From: Cytophaga hutchinsonii ATCC 33406
GTDB taxonomy: Bacteria > Bacteroidota > Bacteroidia > Cytophagales > Cytophagaceae
Reading direction: 5' to 3'
Length of the DNA: 64,000 nt
Assembly: GCF_000014145.1 (NCBI RefSeq)
Contig: NC_008255.1
Span: 3,054,001 to 3,118,000 of the forward strand
Made by a program: the position numbers and the translations under genes. This document shows positions 17,672 through 25,772 of this stretch, piece by piece. Within the stretch, counting starts at the first letter, position 1; each line of letters begins with the position of its first letter. The notes beneath the pieces are model-generated. The model saw nothing but the letters and a program-made list of their open reading frames with translations, was not told where the DNA came from and made no database searches.

Positions 17672-17991
17672 GTAAGTACAAAGATTTCTAAGTAAATGAA
17701 ATAATATTCAGGGGAAAATACTATTCTTATGTTAATATATTTAATTATATCGGTTATTCAAATAGTTGAAAAGAGAAAGAGAATAAATAGATTCACCGGC
17801 TTTATCGTCCAGATGTTTTCCTGTTGAAATTGAATTGTATTTCATCGCGTATCATCTCCGGACACCAACAATAAACGGTTGAATCCAGTTCGTAAATATC
17901 CGTCAATAGCCATATGAGTGCCTTATACACACAAACAAAAAAGCCTTCCCGTAGAATACAGGAAGGCTCTGAATGTATGTTAGTGAAGAGA
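17672..17991. other. Intergenic gap, 320 bp
   Basis: It holds the typA terminator at its right end. The remaining 250 or so bases, which should contain the upstream region of the TPR gene, show no ORF, repeat or recognised RNA element. Confidence 0.6.
17933..17968 (-). terminator. Terminator after typA
   Basis: On the minus strand the stem AGCCTTCC / GGAAGGCT (17961-17968 and 17942-17949) is followed by TTTTTTGTTTG, 24 bp after the typA stop. Confidence 0.9.
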
Positions 17992-19800
17992 CTAAACAGC
18001 TTCTTTTTTCGTGTTTCTCAAACGCTCGTTCTCGTCAAGAAGGATCTTACGCATACGTAAAGACTTAGGCGTAACCTCGATGTATTCATCCTTCTGGATG
18101 TATTCCATCATCTCTTCTAATGAGAAGTTAATCTTCGGAGCGATCTTAGCGTTATCATCTGTACCGGATGCACGCATGTTGGTCAATTTCTTTTCGCGCT
18201 GTACGTTTACCGTGATATCGTTCTGACGGTTGTGCTCACCGATAACCATACCCTGGTAAATAACATCACCCGGTTCGATGAAGAACTTACCTCTGTCCTG
18301 TAATTTATCCAATGCGTATGCAGTAACATCACCGCTATCCATAGAGATGATAGAACCACTCACACGTTCAGGGATAGCACCTTTATAAGGCTCGTATCCG
18401 TCGAAACGGTGTGTCATAATTGCTTCACCGAATGTTGCCGTCAACACGTTTGTACGTAAACCGATGATACCACGGGAAGGTATTTTAAATTCTAAGTGTT
18501 GTAAGTCACCTTTTGGTTCCATGATCAGCAACTCACCTTTACGCTGCGTAGCCAATTCAATTACTTTACCGGAAGTTTCCTGAGGTACATCCACTACCAG
18601 TACTTCTACCGGTTCGCAACGTTTGCCATCAATTTCTTTATACAATACTTGCGGCTGACCCACTTGTAATTCATATCCTTCTCTTCTCATTGTCTCGATC
18701 AATACAGACAAGTGAAGAATACCACGGCCGAATACTAAGAATTTATCTTCAGACTCACCTGGTTGAATACGTAAAGCAAGGTTTTTCTCTAACTCTTTCA
18801 TCAAACGATCTCTCAGGTGACGGGAAGTTACAAACTTACCTTCTTTACCGAAGAACGGAGAGTTGTTGATTGTGAAAAGCATACTCATGGTAGGCTCATC
18901 AACAGCGATACGTGGTAACGCTTCCGGTTTTTCAAGATCTGTGATTGTATCACCGATTTCGAAATCTTCAATACCAACTACGGCACAGATATCACCAGCT
19001 AAAACGCTTTCAACACGTACTCTGCCTAAACCTTCGAACGAGTGAAGTTCTTTGATTTTTACTTTTTTGATCGAACCATCCATTTTAGTTAATGAATACT
19101 GTCCGCCTTCTTTTAATTCGCCTCTGAATACACGACCGATTGCGATACGGCCTGTGAATGTAGAGTAATCCAATGAAGTGATCTGCATTTGAGGAATACC
19201 TTCATGCACCGGTGCAGGTGGAATGTGATCCACGATTGCATCCAGCAAAGGAATGATATCTTCTGTTTTCTTTTTCCAGTCTGTGCTCATCCAGCCACCA
19301 CGGCCAGAACCGTAAAGTGTAACGAAATCAAGCTGATGCTCGTTTGCACCTAAGTTGAACATTAAGTCGAATACTTCTTCGTGTACTTCGTCCGGACGGC
19401 AGTTTTCTTTATCTACTTTGTTTACGATCAGGATCGGTTTTAAGCCCAAGCCCAATGCCTTGCTCAATACGAAACGCGTTTGAGGCATAGCGCCTTCAAA
19501 TGCATCTACCAATAGCACTACACCATCAGCCATTTTCAATACACGCTCCACTTCACCACCGAAATCGGCGTGACCTGGTGTATCGATAATGTTAATTTTA
19601 TGTTCTTTATAACGAATAGAAACGTTTTTAGCTAGAATTGTAATGCCTCGTTCACGTTCCTGATCGTTGTTATCCAAGATCAAGTCTTCGAATACTTGGT
19701 TCTCTCTGAAGATTTTAGACGCGTGAATGATTTTATCAACCAATGTTGTTTTACCGTGATCGACGTGTGCGATGATCGCAATATTCCTGATACTCTGCAT
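17992..19800 (-). CDS. typA: TypA/BipA ribosome-associated GTPase
   Basis: A 602-residue translation-factor GTPase that binds the 70S ribosome and supports growth under stress. G-domain motifs are at the N terminus: AHVDHGKTT (residues 10-18), the switch region RERGITI, DTPGHADFGGEV and NKVD. An EF-Tu-like domain 2, EF-G-like domains III and V, and the BipA-specific C-terminal domain (GDVIYQGMVIGEHNRQNDITVNV) follow. Length and domain order are normal. It is divergent from metG across a repeat-filled 585-bp gap and ends in a good terminator. Confidence 0.97.
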   Translation of the reverse strand: MQSIRNIAIIAHVDHGKTTLVDKIIHASKIFRENQVFEDLILDNNDQERERGITILAKNVSIRYKEHKINIIDTPGHADFGGEVERVLKMADGVVLLVDAFEGAMPQTRFVLSKALGLGLKPILIVNKVDKENCRPDEVHEEVFDLMFNLGANEHQLDFVTLYGSGRGGWMSTDWKKKTEDIIPLLDAIVDHIPPAPVHEGIPQMQITSLDYSTFTGRIAIGRVFRGELKEGGQYSLTKMDGSIKKVKIKELHSFEGLGRVRVESVLAGDICAVVGIEDFEIGDTITDLEKPEALPRIAVDEPTMSMLFTINNSPFFGKEGKFVTSRHLRDRLMKELEKNLALRIQPGESEDKFLVFGRGILHLSVLIETMRREGYELQVGQPQVLYKEIDGKRCEPVEVLVVDVPQETSGKVIELATQRKGELLIMEPKGDLQHLEFKIPSRGIIGLRTNVLTATFGEAIMTHRFDGYEPYKGAIPERVSGSIISMDSGDVTAYALDKLQDRGKFFIEPGDVIYQGMVIGEHNRQNDITVNVQREKKLTNMRASGTDDNAKIAPKINFSLEEMMEYIQKDEYIEVTPKSLRMRKILLDENERLRNTKKEAV

Positions 19801-19820
19801 AAATTGAATTTTATAAGGTG

Positions 19821-19828
19821 CAAAAGTA
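19821..19828 (-). promoter_or_regulatory. Probable -7 element of typA
   Basis: On the minus strand TACTTTTG matches TAnnTTTG, 20 nt before the typA ATG. No exact TTTG is found at -33. Confidence 0.45.
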
Positions 19829-19837
19829 CGGAAAAAA

Positions 19838-19935
19838 AGCTTAATGCGAAAAGCTTAATGCTTAAAGCTTTGAAAAAGAAGCTAAAATACATCTTCCCTG
19901 AGGCCTAAAGCCGAAAGCCTAAGGCTGAAAATGCT
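19838..19935. repeat. Two heptad arrays upstream of typA
   Basis: Two blocks with a 7-bp period. At 19838-19872 five heptads of consensus WGCTTAA are in phase (for example AGCTTAA, TGCTTAA). At 19901-19935 five heptads of type ARGCCTA/AAGCCGA are in phase. Both are the complement of the TTARGCN heptads at 20293-20349, so the typA-metG gap has inverted arrays on its two sides. Confidence 0.75.
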
Positions 19936-20050
19936 ATTTTTAAGCTGAAAACAAGGTTTTTAAATCCCTTAAAATTAATGAAAAAGTAATATGCTTCAGG
20001 TAAGATAAAGTAGAATGCGAACCTAAAAACGTAAAAGCCTGCCTCAATTT

Positions 20051-20273
20051 CTTGGGGCGATGCCCCAAGTTGAACTATGTCAGCCTTTCAGGCTGAAAAG
20101 CACTCTAACCAGTACATCAAGTGAACTATTAAAGGACTCAGCCTGAAAGGCTGTAATAGCAAAACTTGGGGCATCGCCCCAAGAGTTAGCCTTCTTCCCT
20201 TTCACAACTTGGGGCGATGCCCCAAGTTAAAATATGTCAGGCTTTCAGCCTGAAAAGTGTTCTAACCGTCTTC
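20051..20273. repeat. Triplicated two-hairpin repeat (CTTGGGGC dyad)
   Basis: Three copies of a unit of about 65 bp, each made of the 19-bp dyad CTTGGGGCGATGCCCCAAG and a second dyad CAGCC-TTTCA-GGCTG about 12-15 bp away. The dyads lie at 20051-20069, 20165-20183 (inverted unit) and 20208-20226. In copy 3 the second stem reads CAGGC / GCCTG in place of CAGCC / GGCTG, a compensatory double change. Copies 1 and 3 also share the tail TCTAACC. This looks like a REP/MITE-type element selected for structure. Confidence 0.8.
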
Positions 20274-20292
20274 TCATGTCTAACTTAATGTT

Positions 20293-20349
20293 TCGGGCTT
20301 TAGGCCTTAGGCTTTAAGCTTTGGGCTAAAATACCTTCCGCTTTAAGCC
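20293..20349. repeat. Heptad array upstream of metG
   Basis: Five in-phase heptads of type TTARGCY (for example TTAGGCC, TTAGGCT) at 20293-20327, and two more after a one-base slip at 20336-20349. They end just before the metG -7 element. Confidence 0.75.
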
Positions 20350-20357
20350 TTATTTTC

Positions 20358-20365
20358 TATATTTG
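20358..20365 (+). promoter_or_regulatory. Probable -7 element of metG
   Basis: TATATTTG matches TAnnTTTG and lies 20 nt upstream of the metG ATG. The -33 region falls in the last heptads and is poorly conserved. Confidence 0.45.
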
Positions 20366-20385
20366 CAGTTCATTAGATTACGATT

Positions 20386-22455
20386 ATGACCAACAAACCA
20401 TCCAGATATACCATTACCTCTGCCCTCCCGTATGCCAACGGTCCGGTCCACATCGGCCATTTGGCGGGTGTGTATGTACCCGCGGATATTTATGCGCGTT
20501 TTTTACGTTCAAAAGGAGAAAATGTATTGTTTATCGGCGGTTCAGACGAACATGGTGTACCCATTACCATCCGTGCAAAAAAAGAAGGCGTTACACCGCA
20601 GCAGGTGGTAGACAAATACCACGTACAGATCAAACAATCGTTTGAAGAACTGGGAATCTCGTTTGATATCTATTCCAGAACCTCTTCAAAGATCCATGCG
20701 GAAACGTCTTCCGAATACTTCAAAAAATTATATGAAGATGGAAAGTTCATTGAACAGACCAGCGAACAATACTACGATCCGAAAGCAGAACAATTCCTGG
20801 CAGACAGATACATCATCGGCACCTGTCCGAAGTGCGGCAACGAAAACGCATACGGCGATCAGTGCGAGAAATGCGGTTCAACCTTAAGTCCGTCTGAACT
20901 GATCAATCCGCGCTCTACACTTAGCGGTGAGAAGCCCGTAATGAAATCAACCAAACACTGGTTCCTGCCATTGGATCAATACGAACCTTGGTTGAAACAA
21001 TGGATCTTAGAAGATCATAAAAACTGGAAGACCAATGTATACGGTCAATGCAAATCCTGGCTGGATCAGGGCCTGCAGCCCCGTGCCGTTACACGCGATT
21101 TAGACTGGGGTGTACCTGTACCTGTTGCCGGTGCCGAAGGCAAAGTATTGTATGTATGGTTTGATGCACCGATCGGTTACATCTCTGCAGCAAAAGATTA
21201 TTTCAAAAATTCTGAAATTAAAGCCGTTCATAAGAATAATACCTGGGAAGATTTCTGGAAGAAAGACGATACCAAGCTGGTACACTTTATCGGTAAAGAC
21301 AACATCGTGTTCCATTGCATCATCTTCCCTGCTATGTTAAAGGCAGAAGGAAGTTACATACTTCCGGACAACGTGCCTGCAAATGAGTTCATGAATTTAG
21401 AAGGCGATAAAATTTCTACTTCACGTAACTGGGCCGTTTGGCTGCATGAATATCTGGAAGAATTCAAAGGCAAACAGGACGTATTGCGTTATGCCTTATG
21501 TGCGAATGCTCCGGAAACAAAAGACAACGATTTTACCTGGCGGGATTTCCAGGCGCGCAACAACAATGAACTGGTTGCGATCTACGGAAACTTTGTAAAC
21601 CGTGCGTTGGTATTGACACATAAATATTATGACAGCGTAATTCCTGCTTTAGGAAAGCTTGAAGCTTCGGACGAAGGTGTAATCATGATGCTGAAAGAAT
21701 TTCCGGCGAAGATCGCTGCATCGATCGAGCAGTACCGTTTCCGTGAAGCACTTGGTTTCATGATGGACCTGGCACGTTTGGGAAATAAATATTTAGCCGA
21801 TACCGAACCGTGGAAGATCTACAAAGAAAATCCCGAACGCGTAAAAACGATTTTACACATCGGCTTACAGATCGCAGCGAACTTAGCAATCGTTTCTGAA
21901 CCCTTCATTCCGTTTACATCGGCAAAATTATTTACGATGCTAAACCTGAAAGCAAACACCTGGAACAATGCGGGCACAATCGACTTGTTAAAAGCAGGTG
22001 ATCAGTTAGGCACAGCAGAGTTGTTGTTTGATAAAATTGAAGATGCAACCATTGAAGCACAGGTAAAAAAACTGGAAGATACCAAACAGGCAAACTTGCT
22101 TGCGAACGCGGAAGTAAAACCATTGAAAGAAAATGTTTCTTTTGATGACTTTGCCAAAATGGATATTCGTGTAGCAACGATCATTGCAGCAGAGAAAGTA
22201 GCGAAGACAAAAAAATTATTAAAGCTTACGCTAAAAACTGGTATCGACGAACGCACGGTAGTAAGCGGCATTGCCGAACACTTCGAACCGGAAGCGATCA
22301 TCGGTCAGCAGGTATCCTTACTTGCCAACCTTGCGCCACGTGAGATTAAAGGCATCGTATCTCAGGGTATGATCTTAATGGCTGAAGATGCAGATGGTTC
22401 GTTGAAATTTGTCCAACCGGCGGCGGTGGTGAATGCGGGCAGTATGATTGGATAA
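20386..22455 (+). CDS. metG: Methionyl-tRNA synthetase
   Basis: A 689-residue class I synthetase that charges initiator and elongator tRNA-Met. The HIGH motif is at residues 22-25 (VHIGHLAG). The zinc-binding insertion has the CPKC...CEKC pairs starting at C147. The KMSKS equivalent is K342-ISTS. The anticodon-binding domain follows, and the last 105 or so residues from residue 584 ([16 protein letters not shown]) form the Trbp111/EMAP-like tRNA-binding dimerisation domain. Length matches the long E. coli-type enzyme. It stands alone and is followed by the 28-bp dispersed element and a terminator. Confidence 0.97.
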   Translation: MTNKPSRYTITSALPYANGPVHIGHLAGVYVPADIYARFLRSKGENVLFIGGSDEHGVPITIRAKKEGVTPQQVVDKYHVQIKQSFEELGISFDIYSRTSSKIHAETSSEYFKKLYEDGKFIEQTSEQYYDPKAEQFLADRYIIGTCPKCGNENAYGDQCEKCGSTLSPSELINPRSTLSGEKPVMKSTKHWFLPLDQYEPWLKQWILEDHKNWKTNVYGQCKSWLDQGLQPRAVTRDLDWGVPVPVAGAEGKVLYVWFDAPIGYISAAKDYFKNSEIKAVHKNNTWEDFWKKDDTKLVHFIGKDNIVFHCIIFPAMLKAEGSYILPDNVPANEFMNLEGDKISTSRNWAVWLHEYLEEFKGKQDVLRYALCANAPETKDNDFTWRDFQARNNNELVAIYGNFVNRALVLTHKYYDSVIPALGKLEASDEGVIMMLKEFPAKIAASIEQYRFREALGFMMDLARLGNKYLADTEPWKIYKENPERVKTILHIGLQIAANLAIVSEPFIPFTSAKLFTMLNLKANTWNNAGTIDLLKAGDQLGTAELLFDKIEDATIEAQVKKLEDTKQANLLANAEVKPLKENVSFDDFAKMDIRVATIIAAEKVAKTKKLLKLTLKTGIDERTVVSGIAEHFEPEAIIGQQVSLLANLAPREIKGIVSQGMILMAEDADGSLKFVQPAAVVNAGSMIG

Positions 22456-22460
22456 CGTTT

Positions 22461-22488
22461 AAATTCCATTCGCCGCGGCGAAAACAAA
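22461..22488 (+). repeat. 28-bp dispersed element, copy 1
   Basis: It lies 5 bp after the metG stop and has the palindromic core TTCGCCGCGGCGAA (22469-22482) flanked by AAATTCCA and AACAAA. An identical 28-bp copy lies in inverted orientation at 23852-23879. Both copies have the same orientation relative to the gene they follow. Confidence 0.85.
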
Positions 22489-22508
22489 CGGATAGAGATT
22501 CGCCAGCC

Positions 22509-22730
22509 GTTGTTGGTGTTTAGCCTGCCTGCATATATCGTTAGGAACAAATCAAACTCAGGCGTCACCAACAACTCATAGAGATTGAGCGTTTAATGCT
22601 AATAGCAAAGCCCGTGAGTGATCGCGGGCTTTTGTTTGTTTATGATAGGAATAATGCTCGCTGTTGTTGGTGTCGCGCAAGTACTAATATCTGTATAATG
22701 AACCGGAGACAACGCGTGGCCACCAACAAC
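22509..22730. repeat. Two GTTGTTGGTG / CACCAACAAC dyads
   Basis: Ten-base arms GTTGTTGGTG and CACCAACAAC occur twice: 22509-22518 with 22566-22575, and 22663-22672 with 22721-22730. The interiors of 47 and 48 bp differ in sequence, yet each extends the stem just inside the arms (GCCTG/CAGGC in the first, CGCG/CGCG in the second). No ORF of note is present. The metG terminator sits between the two dyads. Confidence 0.75.
22607..22637 (+). terminator. Terminator, probably of metG
   Basis: AAAGCCCG / CGGGCTTT stem with a 10-nt loop followed by TTGTTTGTTT, about 150 bp past the metG stop. Confidence 0.75.
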
Positions 22731-22891
22731 CGACGACTCTCATTAGTTAGCAGTAATCCGGATACGGCAAGCGGTCCTCCAACGCTCGAAGGATTTCCTT
22801 ATTTCGTATGTTGTTTAAGCTTCTTTTGAATATCTGATGCATCTAAGCTTGATTTCATAATACTAACTCTAAGTATAAATTTTCCACACCA

Positions 22892-22926
22892 TTCCGCCTT
22901 AGGCTTTAAGCTTTAAGCCTTAAGCA
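22892..22926. repeat. Heptad array at the plsC stop codon
   Basis: Five in-phase heptads of type TTARGCN (for example TTAGGCT, TTAAGCT). The array ends one base before the minus-strand TAA of plsC at 22928-22930. Confidence 0.75.
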
Positions 22927-22927
22927 A

Positions 22928-23620
22928 TTACAGCCCTTCTACTCTCCCCTTAACCTCTTCGATAAACTTCGCTCTCGTTTGATCGTTCAGGCCAGCTGTA
23001 GAGATTGGTGCGCCGATTGAAACAGTAACCGGTCCGCGTTTGATTGTAAAACCGCCGCTTGGCCAGATCTTGCCTGCGCCGGAAATCTTTACAGGAAGTA
23101 TTTCAACGCCCGCTTTTTCAGCCATTACAAACGTACCCGCCTTAAACACACCGATCTTCTCATTGAGCGAACGCGTGCCTTCCGGAAACGTCATCACACT
23201 TTTACCTTCACGGATCAGCGTACCGGCATTGATCATACTCTGCAGCGCTTTATCGCGGCTGCCACGGTCAATGAAAATCATACCCATCATGTACATGTAC
23301 CAGCCGATAAAAGGCACTTTCGCAATTTCTTTTTTCGCAACAAAATATACATTGAACGGCAGCACATAAAACAGGATCGGAATATCGATCACCGACTGGT
23401 GATTGGATACAACAATATAGGGTTTCTTTTCTGCAGGAATGTGTTCAAGTCCTTTCACCGTTAATTTTATTCCGGCCATCCACAATATTACCGGCGCCCA
23501 TACGGTACGCGCCATCGCTACACCTAAGTGCGTAGAAAACGTAAGAATACGGACAACAATAGAAGACGTGATACAGAGAATAGACCAGATGATCATTCCC
23601 GTTAAACGGATAGCACTCAT
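22928..23620 (-). CDS. plsC: 1-acyl-sn-glycerol-3-phosphate acyltransferase
   Basis: A 230-residue inner-membrane acyltransferase that makes phosphatidic acid from lysophosphatidic acid. It has an N-terminal hydrophobic region (residues about 8-50), the catalytic HX4D motif at H74-D79 (VSNHQSVID), and the substrate-binding FPEGTRSL motif near residue 144. It also contains the VEILPVKISGAGKIWPSG segment typical of PlsC. It is probably transcribed alone: two hairpins separate it from trhO upstream, and a heptad array abuts its stop codon. Confidence 0.95.
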   Translation of the reverse strand: MSAIRLTGMIIWSILCITSSIVVRILTFSTHLGVAMARTVWAPVILWMAGIKLTVKGLEHIPAEKKPYIVVSNHQSVIDIPILFYVLPFNVYFVAKKEIAKVPFIGWYMYMMGMIFIDRGSRDKALQSMINAGTLIREGKSVMTFPEGTRSLNEKIGVFKAGTFVMAEKAGVEILPVKISGAGKIWPSGGFTIKRGPVTVSIGAPISTAGLNDQTRAKFIEEVKGRVEGL

Positions 23621-23734
23621 GCGAATGAATTTATATCAACAAACGGTTATTTGATTGAATAATAATCTTTCAAATATCGGTAAAAACTTCTAAAAAATAG
23701 TGATATACAAAGAAAGTTGTTTTTAAGAAATGAT

Positions 23735-23785
23735 TATTGAGCCTATCTTGAAGTCACAATTTGCGACTTCAAGATAGGCTCAATA
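23735..23785. terminator. 21-bp perfect hairpin
   Basis: Arms at 23735-23755 and 23765-23785 (inner CTTGAAGTC / GACTTCAAG) with a 9-nt loop. It lies between trhO and plsC, just upstream of the plsC promoter region. It could be a second terminator or a regulatory structure. Confidence 0.6.
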
Positions 23786-23792
23786 AAACAAA

Positions 23793-23822
23793 AAAGAGTG
23801 GTACTAATTAGTACCACTCTTT
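23793..23822 (-). terminator. Terminator after trhO
   Basis: A 30-bp perfect palindrome (half-site AAAGAGTGGTACTAA). On the minus strand it is followed by a T-rich tract (TTTTTGTTTTATTG), 72 bp after the trhO stop. Confidence 0.8.
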
Positions 23823-23851
23823 AAAATATTTACTCCGTTTGAAATTTGTTT

Positions 23852-23879
23852 TTTGTTTTCGCCGCGGCGAATGGAATTT
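23852..23879 (-). repeat. 28-bp dispersed element, copy 2
   Basis: An identical inverted copy of the element at 22461-22488, 15 bp downstream of the trhO stop. Its core TTCGCCGCGGCGAA is at 23858-23871. Confidence 0.85.
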
Positions 23880-23894
23880 TCTCGCGAAAAGAAT

Positions 23895-24833
23895 TTACCG
23901 CTTTACGTGCAGATACGGATCGTATCCGTTCAACTCTTTCGGATACGCACCGGTGCCATCATACGGACGTTTCTCCGGATGACATTTACATTCCTCCGAG
24001 CACGCACCTTGCATTTTTTCACCGCATGCTTCACACATCGGCTCATGCCGGTTACACACCGGGTTCGAGCAGTTTACCATGCGGTCGCTTAAGGTACCGC
24101 ATACATAACAGGTAGAAATGATGCTTGGGTTTACTTTGTTCACGTCCGCGATTACACGCCCGTCGAATACATAGCATTTCCCTTCAAAGTCTTCGCCGCC
24201 CTGTTCGATACCATATTTAATGATACCGCCATGCAGCTGGTACACATCTTCAAAGCCCTGTTCCAGTAAGAACGCGCTTGCCTTCTCACATTTGATTCCG
24301 CCTGTACAATACGTCAGCACCTTCTTCCCTTTCAGGTGATCGAGTTCTTTTATCTTCTCCGGAAAATCCCGGAAGTTTTCCATATCAATGGTAACGGCAT
24401 TTTTAAACCGACCTACCTGATGTTCGTAATTGGAACGTACATCCAATACAACCACATCGTCGCGGTCTTTCATCGCCTTAAACTCAGCAGGCTCCAGATG
24501 CTTTCCCGTACGTTTTGTCGGGTCTACATGCTTCAGGGATGAGTGTACAATCTCAGGTTTTACACGCACATACAATTTCTGAAATGCATGCCCTTCGTGT
24601 GCTTCAATCTTAAACTCCAGCGCTTCAAAACGCGGATCGGCTTTTACATATTCCATGTACTGACGGCAGCCTTCTTCCGTACCGGAAACAGTACCGTTAA
24701 GACCTTCGCTCGCAATAATGATACGGCCAAGCAAACCAAGTTCAAGACATTTAAGGTGGTGTTCTTCCCGATAAGCATCCGGATCTGCTATATGGGTATA
24801 GCAGTAATAAAGGAGAATCTGATAATCTTTCAT
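23895..24833 (-). CDS. trhO: tRNA uridine(34) hydroxylase, rhodanese-fold
   Basis: A 312-residue member of the YceA/TrhO family, which hydroxylates U34 in tRNAs on the way to 5-(carboxy)methoxyuridine. The N-terminal acylphosphatase-like domain contains GLNGTVSGTEEG. The rhodanese domain has VLDVRSNYEHQVGRF and the active-site loop YCTGGIKCEKA with catalytic C176. The Cys-rich C-terminal extension (CYVCGTLSDRMVNC, CEACGEKM) is usual for the longer bacterial form. It is monocistronic, and both ends are marked by repeats. Confidence 0.94.
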   Translation of the reverse strand: MKDYQILLYYCYTHIADPDAYREEHHLKCLELGLLGRIIIASEGLNGTVSGTEEGCRQYMEYVKADPRFEALEFKIEAHEGHAFQKLYVRVKPEIVHSSLKHVDPTKRTGKHLEPAEFKAMKDRDDVVVLDVRSNYEHQVGRFKNAVTIDMENFRDFPEKIKELDHLKGKKVLTYCTGGIKCEKASAFLLEQGFEDVYQLHGGIIKYGIEQGGEDFEGKCYVFDGRVIADVNKVNPSIISTCYVCGTLSDRMVNCSNPVCNRHEPMCEACGEKMQGACSEECKCHPEKRPYDGTGAYPKELNGYDPYLHVKR

Positions 24834-24947
24834 TGTATAACGTAGCTTAGTTTCAATCTAAGTGTTGATACAAAGATAAGAAAATTATGAAAAATGAAAA
24901 AATGATGGGAATCAATGAAAAATGTAGTCAAAGACTACTAAATAATA

Positions 24948-24980
24948 GGCCCCAGTCACTGCTACGCTAAGACTGGGGCC
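24948..24980. terminator. GC-rich hairpin, probable terminator
   Basis: GGCCCCAGTC / GACTGGGGCC with a 13-nt loop, 41 bp past the stop of the acyltransferase on the minus strand. The tail TATTATTTAG is only moderately U-rich. Confidence 0.65.
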
Positions 24981-24986
24981 AGCTCA

Positions 24987-25021
24987 TTTGTAATTTGTCT
25001 TTTGTAATTTGTTATTTGCCT
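24987..25021. repeat. Heptad array abutting the acyltransferase stop codon
   Basis: Five in-phase heptads of type TTTGTNN (for example TTTGTAA, TTTGTCT) that end exactly at the base before the minus-strand TAA at 25022-25024. Confidence 0.75.
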
Positions 25022-25666
25022 TTAGGCTTTCATTGCCTGTGCCGGATTTCCGAACACCGTTTCTTTATCCTTCACCGGTGCAATCACTACAGATCCAGCA
25101 CCTACACGAGCATTTTTACCGATCGTAATTCCGCCAATGATAACTGCGCCGGTACCGATAAACGCACCTTTCTCAATCTTAGCACCGGCATTAATAATGG
25201 CGCCGGCACCGATCTGTACAAAATCTTCTACTACGGCTTCAAAGTCAATGATGGCTCCGGTGTGAATCAGGCAGTGACTGCCTACTTCTGCATTGGAACT
25301 GATCACCGCAGCGCCGTTAATAAAATTACCATGGCCGATAGAAGCGGAGTGCGCGATTGATGCAGTAGAATGGATCGCGTTCACAGCCTGTGTCTGCCTG
25401 CGTTCATGCAGCATCTTAGTCAAACCTTCGCGCAGCTTTGGTTCGTCGCTTGCAATAAATGCATCACAGCTCGCACCGATTAATTTCAGATAGGTATCAT
25501 CATCTGTTGAACCCAATACCGTTACATTATTTATTTCAGTTCCGTGTAATGCCTTTGTATCGTCCAGGAAGCCATACGCTACCATCCCATTGCTTTCAAA
25601 TATTTCCAAGGCAGCTTTTCCTAAGGAAGAAGCGCCGAAAATAATTACTGCATCTTTCTTTTCCAT
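25022..25666 (-). CDS. NeuD/PglD-type sugar O/N-acyltransferase
   Basis: About 214 residues from the ATG at 25666 (MEKKDAVIIFGASSLGKAAL); an upstream ATG at 25681 adds five residues. The N-terminal Rossmann-like PglD domain carries GASSLG and the FLDD region. The C-terminal half is a left-handed beta helix of hexapeptide repeats (IAHSASIGHGNFINGAAVISSNAEVG, IGAGAIINAGAKIEKG). The family acetylates amino-sugars or serine-like acceptors in glycan synthesis using acetyl-CoA. The acceptor is unknown and no sugar-nucleotide genes lie beside it. Confidence 0.9.
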   Translation of the reverse strand: MEKKDAVIIFGASSLGKAALEIFESNGMVAYGFLDDTKALHGTEINNVTVLGSTDDDTYLKLIGASCDAFIASDEPKLREGLTKMLHERRQTQAVNAIHSTASIAHSASIGHGNFINGAAVISSNAEVGSHCLIHTGAIIDFEAVVEDFVQIGAGAIINAGAKIEKGAFIGTGAVIIGGITIGKNARVGAGSVVIAPVKDKETVFGNPAQAMKA

Positions 25667-25772
25667 ATCTATTCTTTTCACAAATTTACCTGCAATTTAT
25701 TAAAACTATCCCTTGTTTCATATCTGCATACAGGATATAAGATAAAAACTATTTTATAAGCTATATATTTAA

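Noticed and set aside
22509-22730. Integron attC sites
   Set aside because: The arm order is opposite to RYYYAAC...GTTRRRY, and there is no integrase or cassette gene here.
24880-24945. Possible degenerate heptad array (TGAAAAA units) upstream of trhO
   Set aside because: Only two units are in phase and the tract is A-rich, so periodicity cannot be separated from low complexity.
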